64,000 nucleotides of DNA, taken from contig CANSAE010000003.1 in the NCBI GenBank assembly GCA_947644595.1, positions 164,631 through 228,630 on the forward strand. The letters run 5' to 3'. Source of the stretch: an uncultured Clostridia bacterium (lineage in GTDB: Bacteria > Bacillota > Clostridia > Oscillospirales > Oscillospiraceae). Positions 59,061-64,000 of the stretch are shown one piece after another. The translations under genes were made by a program, and so were the position numbers. Every line of letters starts with the position of its first letter. Positions within the stretch are counted from its first letter, which is position 1. Below the pieces are notes generated by a model. It worked only from the letters and a program-made list of their open reading frames with translations, was not told the DNA's origin and did no database searches.

Positions 59061-59897
59061 ATGAAATATGTTGACCTGCATATCCATACCACGGCGTCGG
59101 ACGGCTCGTTTTCCTCAGCGGCGGTGGTGACCATGGCAAAGGAAGCGGGCTATGCCGCCATCGCCGTGACGGACCACGACAACACCGGCGGCCTGCCGGA
59201 AGCAATCGCCGCCGGGGCGCGGCTGGGGGTGGAGGTGGTGCCGGGTATTGAGCTTTCCACAGCCTATGCGGGCGGGGAAGTCCATATTCTGGGATATTTC
59301 ATCGACCCGACGGCGGACAGCCTGTCCGATTTGCTGGAAACGGCGCTGCTGCACCGGGAAGAGCGGAACACCCGCATCTGTGCGGTTTTGCGGGCTGCGG
59401 GCATTGACGTGACTATGGAGGAGCTCCGGGCAAAATTTCCCGGAGCGGTCTTGGGGCGGCCCCACATCGGTCAGGTGATGGCGCAAAAAGGGTATGTCAG
59501 CGATGTGAAGCAGGCGTTCCGGGAGTATCTGGGCAAAGGGGCCAGGTGCTACGTGCCCAAGGTGAATATGCCCATGGAACAGGCCGTCAGCCGCATTCTG
59601 CGGGCCGGCGGCCTGCCGGTGCTGGCCCATCCGTATCAGTATGAGCTGGGGGATGCCGGGCTGCGTACGCTGATCGAGGCGGCCATAGGGTACGGCATCG
59701 TGGGCATGGAGTGCGTGTATTCCAAGTACGACGCTGCCCAGTCCGCGGTGCTGCTGGCTCTGGCGGCGGAGTATGGACTGTGCCCCACCGGGGGCAGCGA
59801 TTTCCACGGCGCGTCCAAGCCGGACATTCAAATCGGCACGACGAAGGCACCGTATGCGTATCTGGAAGGATTAAAAGAAAAAGCGGGAAAGGTGTGA
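59061..59897 (+). CDS. PHP-domain phosphoesterase (YciV/RNase AM-like)
   Basis: A 278-residue PHP protein. Metal motifs: DLHIHTTASDGSF, VTDHDNTGG, PGIELST, LAHPYQY and GSDFHG, all intact. The closest known function is 3',5'-nucleoside bisphosphate phosphatase/5'-exonuclease of the YciV family. GGAGAG supports the ATG at 59061. The stop is embedded in a terminator shared with the convergent gene. Confidence 0.9.
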   Translation: MKYVDLHIHTTASDGSFSSAAVVTMAKEAGYAAIAVTDHDNTGGLPEAIAAGARLGVEVVPGIELSTAYAGGEVHILGYFIDPTADSLSDLLETALLHREERNTRICAVLRAAGIDVTMEELRAKFPGAVLGRPHIGQVMAQKGYVSDVKQAFREYLGKGARCYVPKVNMPMEQAVSRILRAGGLPVLAHPYQYELGDAGLRTLIEAAIGYGIVGMECVYSKYDAAQSAVLLALAAEYGLCPTGGSDFHGASKPDIQIGTTKAPYAYLEGLKEKAGKV

Positions 59898-59915
59898 ACC
59901 TTTCTCGCTTTTTTA
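59878..59915. terminator. Terminator between the PHP and carboxypeptidase genes
   Basis: AGCGGGAAAGG / CCTTTCTCGCT stem (one wobble) with A- and T-runs on both sides; usable from both strands. Confidence 0.85.
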
Positions 59916-60650
59916 CCCTTCGTTATACAGCGCCAAGAATTCCTCCAGGCACAAATCGTTTTCCATGATATACGTTGCCGCTTCCACGCCTACATAGCGG
60001 AAGTGCCAGGGCTCATAGATGATGCCCGTGATGTCGCCCTTGCCGTTGGGGAAGCGGACGATGAAGCCGTATTCCTGGCAATGCTGGCTCATCCACTGGT
60101 ACAGCTCCGTGTTTTCCAGACTGGAATCCTTCAGCTCGTAGTACCGGTCCGTGATGTCACAGGCCAGGCCGGTCTGGTGCTCGCTGGTGCCCGGCGGGGC
60201 CACGATGGTCTTGGCTACCTCCTCGGGGTACTGGGTCAGCTTGCGCTGGTAGAGGTAGTTTTGCGTGGCATAGTCCCGGTAGCCGGAGGACAGGTATACG
60301 CTTAGGCCTTCCGCCCGGGCGGCCTCCACGAAGTCCGTCATAGGCTCGATGATGCGCTCGTCAAACTGCTGGCCCTCCAGCGTGGCCAGGGTGGGCGCAT
60401 ATTCCCCGATGTCGTGGTCCGGGTTGGCCAGCAAAAATTCCCAGGACGTGATGTCCACGTCCGGCCAGTCATGCTCCGGCGTGGGCTCCGGCGTGGGCTC
60501 CGGGGTCGGTGTGGGCGATGGGGTGGGGGTGGCTTCCACCACGTCGGGCGTATCGATTTTGAAGAGATTATAAATGCCCCATACGGCGCCCGCGGCCACA
60601 GCCACGGTCAAAATGCCGATGAGAACATACAGCAGGGGTTTCTTTCTCAT
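59913..60650 (-). CDS. VanY-type D-alanyl-D-alanine carboxypeptidase (M15B)
   Basis: A 245-residue exported peptidase. N-terminal membrane anchor (LLYVLIGILTVAVAAGAVWGIY), a Pro/Thr/Glu-rich linker (TPTPSPTPTPEPTPEPTPE), then the M15 domain with SSGYRDYATQNYLY, GTSEHQTGLACDI (SxHxxGxAxD zinc motif) and EPWHFRYVG. It trims D-Ala from peptidoglycan stem peptides. ATG at 60650 with CGGTGAT upstream. Confidence 0.93.
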   Translation of the reverse strand: MRKKPLLYVLIGILTVAVAAGAVWGIYNLFKIDTPDVVEATPTPSPTPTPEPTPEPTPEHDWPDVDITSWEFLLANPDHDIGEYAPTLATLEGQQFDERIIEPMTDFVEAARAEGLSVYLSSGYRDYATQNYLYQRKLTQYPEEVAKTIVAPPGTSEHQTGLACDITDRYYELKDSSLENTELYQWMSQHCQEYGFIVRFPNGKGDITGIIYEPWHFRYVGVEAATYIMENDLCLEEFLALYNEG

Positions 60651-60667
60651 TTTTATCACCGTATGGG

Positions 60668-60696
60668 ATTATAGCAAAGTGTTGGAAAATTTGCAA
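60668..60696 (-). promoter_or_regulatory. Sigma-A promoter of the carboxypeptidase gene
   Basis: Minus strand: -35 TTGCAA (60691-60696), 17-base spacer, -10 TATAAT (60668-60673). It interleaves with the divergent promoter at 60682-60710. Confidence 0.75.
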
Positions 60697-60710
60697 TCGT
60701 GTGATACAAT
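60682..60710 (+). promoter_or_regulatory. Sigma-A promoter of the UlaG-like hydrolase gene
   Basis: -35 TTGGAA (60682-60687), 17-base spacer, -10 TACAAT (60705-60710). The divergent -35 box lies within its spacer, so the two promoters should exclude each other. Confidence 0.8.
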
Positions 60711-60737
60711 AAAAAAATAAAAAACGGAGGAATCGCC

Positions 60738-61349
60738 ATGACACTGACCTGGTTGGGCCACGCCTGCTTTTTATTGGAATCGGAGGATGGCCGGGCGGTC
60801 TTTGACCCCTACGAGCCCGGCAGCGTGCCGGGACTGACGCTGCCGGACCTGGCGGCGGATATGGTGCTGTGCAGCCACGGGCACCACGACCATTGCCACG
60901 CCGTCGGGGTGCGGCAGAGCCGGATGCGTCCGGGCTTCACCGTGGAGACGGTGCACAGCTTCCATGACCTGGAGGGGGGTGCCCTCCGGGGGGAAAACAC
61001 CATCCATATCGTCACGGTGGAGGGCAAGCGCATCGTACATATGGGCGATATCGGGCACCCGTTGTCAGCGGCGCAGGTACAGGCCGTCGGCACGCCGGAC
61101 GTGCTTCTGGTCCCCGTGGGCGGGTACTACACCGTGGACGCTGTGACCGCCAAGGGCATCTGTGACGCGCTGAAGCCCCGTACCGTCGTGCCCATGCACT
61201 ACCGGGGACCGGGCTTCGGCTACGGGGAAATCGCTCCGGTAGAGGCGTTCACGGCGCTGTTTAAGGATGTGACCGTTTCGGACTCCAATGTGCTGGACCT
61301 GAATGCCGCGCCGGCCGGCGTAGTGGTGCTGAGGTGTCCGGCGGATTGA
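60738..61349 (+). CDS. UlaG-like metal-dependent hydrolase (MBL fold)
   Basis: A 203-residue metallo-hydrolase. WLGHACFLLES, SHGHHDHCHA (HxHxDH variant) and VHMGDIGHPL, VVPMHYRG identify the UlaG/YtkL-like group. ACGGAGG precedes the ATG. Substrate unknown. A strong terminator follows. Confidence 0.88.
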   Translation: MTLTWLGHACFLLESEDGRAVFDPYEPGSVPGLTLPDLAADMVLCSHGHHDHCHAVGVRQSRMRPGFTVETVHSFHDLEGGALRGENTIHIVTVEGKRIVHMGDIGHPLSAAQVQAVGTPDVLLVPVGGYYTVDAVTAKGICDALKPRTVVPMHYRGPGFGYGEIAPVEAFTALFKDVTVSDSNVLDLNAAPAGVVVLRCPAD

Positions 61350-61358
61350 ATCAAGGGC

Positions 61359-61392
61359 AAACGCCTACAGCTTCGGCTGTGGGCGTTTTTTT
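61359..61392 (+). terminator. Terminator after the UlaG-like gene
   Basis: ACGCCTACAGC-TTCG-GCTGTGGGCGT (two wobbles/mismatches) and T7. Confidence 0.88.
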
Positions 61393-61424
61393 GCACGTTT
61401 GGATGCAAATGCAGAATTTTTGGG

Positions 61425-61453
61425 TTGACAAATTATGTATTTGCATATAATAT
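61425..61453 (+). promoter_or_regulatory. Promoter of the zinc-ribbon gene
   Basis: Consensus -35 TTGACA (61425-61430), then either TATAAT after 15 bases (61446-61451) or TAATAT after 17 bases (61448-61453). Confidence 0.7.
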
Positions 61454-61457
61454 ATGA

Positions 61458-61487
61458 CCTGTAATTATTCAAGCGAATAATTACAGG
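61458..61487. promoter_or_regulatory. Perfect 13-bp palindrome in the leader of the zinc-ribbon gene
   Basis: CCTGTAATTATTC, loop AAGC, GAATAATTACAGG. It covers the expected start point. As DNA it would be an operator; as RNA an AT-rich leader hairpin ending eleven bases before the ATG. Confidence 0.65.
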
Positions 61488-61497
61488 AAAGGGGGCA

Positions 61498-61677
61498 ATG
61501 AAAACGCTGCGATGTGCCGACTGCGGCTGCACTTTGGCAGCCTGGGACCTGGTGTTCAATTGGCCGGAGGCGGGGGAGATTTGCGAGAATTGCATGGAAG
61601 CGCGCGTCTATGCACTCTCCGCCACGGAGGCGGCCGAGCGGATGGGCATCGTGGGGCGGGAAGCTGGGGCGCGGTGA
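61498..61677 (+). CDS. Small zinc-ribbon protein
   Basis: A 59-residue protein with CADCGC and CENC pairs (MKTLRCADCGCTLAAWDLVF...ICENCMEARVYALSATEAAERMG), a four-cysteine zinc ribbon followed by a helix. GAAAGGGGG lies just upstream. It has a consensus promoter and a palindromic leader. Family not recognised; DNA-binding or adaptor roles are common for such proteins. Confidence 0.6.
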   Translation: MKTLRCADCGCTLAAWDLVFNWPEAGEICENCMEARVYALSATEAAERMGIVGREAGAR

Positions 61678-61950
61678 CCGACGCTCTCCCTCCGCAAAGG
61701 ATCGGTTCTTTTGTATTGAAAACTACCTCCCATACGGACCTTTGTGGAGCTTCCCGTTTACCCCGCAGTCAAAACAGAGCCAACAAAACAAATTCCGCCT
61801 TGCGGAATTTGCAAGGCGGTTTTTGATGGAAGAGGAGGAGCAATGCCGGCGCCCACGGACGCAAAGCGGGGACGTACAGTGGATTCGCTTTTCTGCGGAA
61901 AAGCCACGGCCGGGCAAACAGTCCACCGGACTGTTTGCTTGGACCGGCCT
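61678..61950. other. Non-coding stretch between the zinc-ribbon gene and the tRNAs
   Basis: Frames here are open but have no ribosome binding site and low-complexity translations. It contains AAATTCCGCC/TTGCGGAATTT and GTCCACCGG/CCGGACTG-type small hairpins and nothing else I can support. Confidence 0.4.
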
Positions 61951-61967
61951 TTCGAATCCACCCGCCC
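61951..61967 (+). repeat. Inverted 17-base copy of the tRNA-Tyr 3' end
   Basis: TTCGAATCCACCCGCCC on the plus strand equals the T-loop and acceptor 3' segment of the minus-strand tRNA-Tyr (62022-62038). Looser similarity continues into the CCA side. The intervening terminator separates them. Confidence 0.6.
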
Positions 61968-61975
61968 GTACCCAA

Positions 61976-62015
61976 ATAAAAATATCGTCCCTGCCAAAAG
62001 GCAGGAACGATATTT
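61976..62015 (-). terminator. Terminator downstream of tRNA-Tyr
   Basis: Minus strand: AAATATCGTTCCTGCC-TTTT-GGCAGGGACGATATTT (one wobble), then T-rich sequence. Confidence 0.9.
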
Positions 62016-62100
62016 TGGTGGGGGCGGGTGGATTCGAACCACCGTAGGCATAGCCAGCAGATTTACAGTCTGTCCCCTTTGGCCACTCGGGAACACCCCC
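62016..62100 (-). tRNA. tRNA-Tyr (GTA)
   Basis: Minus strand, 85 bases with encoded CCA. Acceptor GGGGGTG pairs with CGCCCCC (one wobble), the anticodon loop reads CTGTAAA with GTA, a class II variable arm follows, and the T-arm is GGTGG-TTCGAAT-CCACC. Confidence 0.95.
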
Positions 62101-62121
62101 ATATGCACTTGAGACCCTTTA

Positions 62122-62165
62122 TCACAAAATCAAAGCCCAGCGCAGCGGGTTTGATTTTGAAAGGA
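62122..62165. repeat. CACAAAATC hairpin repeat, copy 2
   Basis: CACAAAATCAAAGCCC and GGGTTTGATTTTG arms around AGCGCAGC. Related to 20636-20682. It sits between the two tRNA genes. Confidence 0.55.
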
Positions 62166-62230
62166 AGAATCGCGGAGCGGCTGAGCCAACCGGCTTGCCG
62201 GTTGGGGAAAGAGCGCAACGCATTCTGATG

Positions 62231-62306
62231 TGGAGCTGGTGGACGGACTCGAACCCCCGACCTGCTGATTACAAATCAGCTGCTCTACCAACTGAGCTAC
62301 ACCAGC
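62231..62306 (-). tRNA. tRNA-Thr (TGT)
   Basis: Minus strand, 76 bases with encoded CCA. Acceptor GCTGGTG/CACCAGC, D-arm AGCTCAGTTGGTAGAGCA, anticodon arm CTGATTTGTAATCAG with TGT, and T-arm GGGGGTTCGAGTCC. Confidence 0.96.
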
Positions 62307-62409
62307 AGATTACCAGCGACGATTAGTTTACCAAAAACCTGTCCATTTGTCAACAGAAAAATGCGGGAAAACCCAAAGAAATTCGCAATTTTTTGCGGGG
62401 AGGAAGAAA

Positions 62410-62628
62410 ATGACCATTTTGGAGTTATCAAAAGATTACCGAAACAGCGCGGAAGCTGTCCGCCGACGGGTGCGGATGCTGGAGCCGGGGCTGAAGGACC
62501 CGGGGCTGACGTCCAATCAGAGGCTGGAACTGCGCCGGCGCATCAGTGTGCTGAATGCCATGTACCGGGACACTGTCGCCACGGCCTGCTATCTCCGGCG
62601 CTATTATCAGTGGGAGGGACGGCAGTGA
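62410..62628 (+). CDS. Small helical protein upstream of the sigma-like gene
   Basis: A 72-residue, Arg-rich helical protein (MTILELSKDYRNSAEAVRRRV..., YRDTVATACYLRRYYQWEGRQ). GAGGAAG precedes the ATG. It overlaps the next gene by four bases (GTGA), so the two act together. Such pairs occur in phage and mobile-element regulatory modules. Function unknown. Confidence 0.65.
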   Translation: MTILELSKDYRNSAEAVRRRVRMLEPGLKDPGLTSNQRLELRRRISVLNAMYRDTVATACYLRRYYQWEGRQ

Positions 62629-62936
62629 TCCAGCAGGATTTTTTGCCCCGGGACGTGGAATACCAGGCCCTGCGGCGCTTTTTGAAGCAGGTGGAGCGTG
62701 CCGAAACCGGCACGCTGACGGAAAACATGGCCTCCGCCTTGGCGGAAGAGCTCACGCCCAGACAGCAGCAAATGGTACATATGTATTATGTCGATCAAAT
62801 GCTTATGCAGGAGATCGCGGACAATTTGCAAGTGAATGTGTCCACGGTCAGCCGCACCATCGGACGGGGACGGCGCCGCCTGCGCCGGTGCCTGCGCTAC
62901 GGAGGCCGGGCGCTGATGGAGACGTTGGAGCTGTGA
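62625..62936 (+). CDS. Sigma-70 region 4-like regulatory protein
   Basis: A 103-residue protein starting at GTG 62625. The C-terminal half is a sigma region 4-like HTH (LAEELTPRQQQMVHMYYVDQMLMQEIADNLQVNVSTVSRTIGRGRRRLRR); no region 2 is present. It resembles ArpU- or YlxM-like activators and phage-type partial sigma factors. It stands beside tRNA genes and is followed by a perfect terminator, consistent with a remnant or small mobile regulatory cassette. Confidence 0.75.
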   Translation: MIQQDFLPRDVEYQALRRFLKQVERAETGTLTENMASALAEELTPRQQQMVHMYYVDQMLMQEIADNLQVNVSTVSRTIGRGRRRLRRCLRYGGRALMETLEL

Positions 62937-62966
62937 AAAAACAAGATTTGCGCTTTTGCGTCGGAT

Positions 62967-63001
62967 ATGGTAGAATGACAACGTCATTCTACCATTTTTT
63001 G
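62967..63001 (+). terminator. Terminator after the sigma-like gene
   Basis: Perfect 13-pair stem ATGGTAGAATGAC / GTCATTCTACCAT and T6. Confidence 0.92.
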
Positions 63002-63060
63002 ATGCCGGAATGATGCAAACCCAGTATATATTGGACCAAAAACGAAAGGAATCGACCTTT

Positions 63061-63942
63061 ATGGACATAAAACGACTGCTCAGCGGTGCGCTTGCGGCGG
63101 CACTGCTGGTGTTGCCCGGCTGTCACCGGGCGGAGCCGGAGCCGGTGGACCCCCACGCGGGCATGGTGGAAGTGCCTTACGGCAGCGAGGGCTATGTTTG
63201 GGTGCGGGACCAGAAAGGCGTGGCCCTGAGCGAATTCACGGCGGCGGACTTCGCCGTGGAGGACGGCATTGCCCGGTACAGCGGGCCCTATGGCTCCAAA
63301 ATCGGGGTGGATGTGTCCGAGCACCAGCTGGATATCGACTGGCAGCAGGTGAAGGAGGCGGGCATTGATTTTGCCATCATCCGCGCCGGCTACCGGGGCG
63401 CTACCCAGGGCAGCCTGAACACAGACCCGTATTTCCGGCAGAACATCCAGGGTGCGCTGGACGCCGGACTGGAAGTGGGGGCCTACATCTTTTCCCAGGC
63501 CACCAGCCGGGCGGAAGCTGTGGCGGAGGCCAATTATCTCATCGCCCTGCTGGAGGACCACAAGGACCAAATCACCATGCCTGTGGTGTTCGACTGGGAG
63601 ATCCCCGCCATGGATGATGCCCGCACTAAGCCCCTGGATGGGGACAGCGCGGTCACGGAGTTTGCCGCGGCCTTCTGCGGGGCCATCGCCCGGGAGGGAT
63701 ACACGCCCGGGGTGTATATGAACCGCCATGTGGGCTATTCCCAGTACGACCTGATCGATCTGGCGGACTGTCTCCTGTGGTTTTCCGCGCCAGGGGCCGG
63801 GTGGTCGGATTTCTATTACCGGCACAGTATGTGGCAGTATACCTTTGAGGGCGAGGTACCGGGCATCCCCACGGCGGTGGACATGAACCTGTATATCGAG
63901 CTGCCGCCGCCCGCCACGCCTACGCCGGAACCGGCAGAATAA
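63061..63942 (+). CDS. GH25 lysozyme-like lipoprotein
   Basis: A 293-residue exported muramidase-family protein. Signal peptide with lipobox VLPGC (Cys21), a linker of about 70 residues, then a GH25 domain: GVDVSEHQLDIDWQQVKEAGIDFAIIRAGYRG, VGAYIFSQATSRAEAVAEANYLI, the catalytic DWE in VVFDWEIP, and WQYTFEGEVPGIPTAVDMNLY at the end. A Pro/Thr tail closes the protein. AAAGGAAT upstream. It cleaves the glycan backbone of peptidoglycan. Confidence 0.92.
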   Translation: MDIKRLLSGALAAALLVLPGCHRAEPEPVDPHAGMVEVPYGSEGYVWVRDQKGVALSEFTAADFAVEDGIARYSGPYGSKIGVDVSEHQLDIDWQQVKEAGIDFAIIRAGYRGATQGSLNTDPYFRQNIQGALDAGLEVGAYIFSQATSRAEAVAEANYLIALLEDHKDQITMPVVFDWEIPAMDDARTKPLDGDSAVTEFAAAFCGAIAREGYTPGVYMNRHVGYSQYDLIDLADCLLWFSAPGAGWSDFYYRHSMWQYTFEGEVPGIPTAVDMNLYIELPPPATPTPEPAE

Positions 63943-63950
63943 GGAATGCA

Positions 63951-63979
63951 AAAAAACAGCCGAAGGGCTGTTTTTTTGT
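63951..63979 (+). terminator. Terminator after the GH25 gene
   Basis: ACAGCC-GAAG-GGCTGT stem flanked by A- and T-runs. Confidence 0.88.
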
Positions 63980-64000
63980 TGCCCTGAAACATGCAAAAAA

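Noticed and set aside
61512..62112. Several open frames of 100-180 codons across the tRNA-Tyr region on both strands
   Set aside because: They read through a tRNA gene and its terminator, lack ribosome binding sites and have no protein-like features.

Overview
The window looks like a chromosomal segment of a GC-rich, spore-forming, strictly anaerobic Clostridia species, most likely Oscillospiraceae (Flavonifractor/Lawsonibacter-like; inferred from content, not from a marker gene). The evidence is a complete rnfCDGEAB cluster, spoIIR, a sigA-dnaG-dGTPase block, a glycyl-radical enzyme with its activase, strong AGGAGG ribosome binding sites and frequent TTG/GTG starts.

Layout. 1-3.5 kb: an end-truncated lipoprotein and two alanine/glycine:cation symporters on the minus strand, the second behind a single-aptamer glycine riboswitch with an intrinsic terminator. 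3.6-9.7 kb: a GntR/UTRA regulator, then rnfCDGEAB (ferredoxin:NAD+ oxidoreductase ion pump). 9.9-16 kb: a DUF2812-like membrane protein and a large XRE-type regulator, divergent from a four-gene catabolic operon (SnoaL/BaiE-like protein, short-chain dehydrogenase, second SnoaL-like protein, 2-enoate-reductase-type Fe-S flavoenzyme) that resembles a bile-acid-inducible operon without its CoA and transport genes. 16-27.4 kb: nucleoside salvage, with thymidine kinase, uridine kinase, purine nucleoside phosphorylase, a BMP-type nucleoside lipoprotein, the YjjI/YjjW glycyl-radical pair, and the ATPase and two permeases of the nucleoside ABC importer.

27.5-40.1 kb: a compact, insulated, co-directional phage-derived operon in PBSX-like order (terminase, portal, protease, capsid, connectors, sheath, tube, LysM, baseplate). 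It has no integrase, repressor, replication genes, tape-measure-sized gene, tail fibre or lysin, and its small terminase lacks the DNA-binding half. All frames are open and mostly overlap, so it looks maintained. I consider it a candidate gene-transfer-agent-like or otherwise domesticated particle.

40.2-64 kb: core genes. These include an AI-2E-type permease, sigA-dnaG-dGTPase, NUDIX-hflX, YigZ, ispE-apgM, an MBL hydrolase, an SLH-anchored HtrA-like protease, DUF445, a small RHH-like gene, spoIIR, MgtC, a uridine-kinase-like P-loop kinase, hemZ, a PHP phosphatase, a VanY-type carboxypeptidase, tRNA-Tyr and tRNA-Thr, a sigma-region-4-like protein and a GH25 lipoprotein. Several families of short structured intergenic repeats are scattered through the window.
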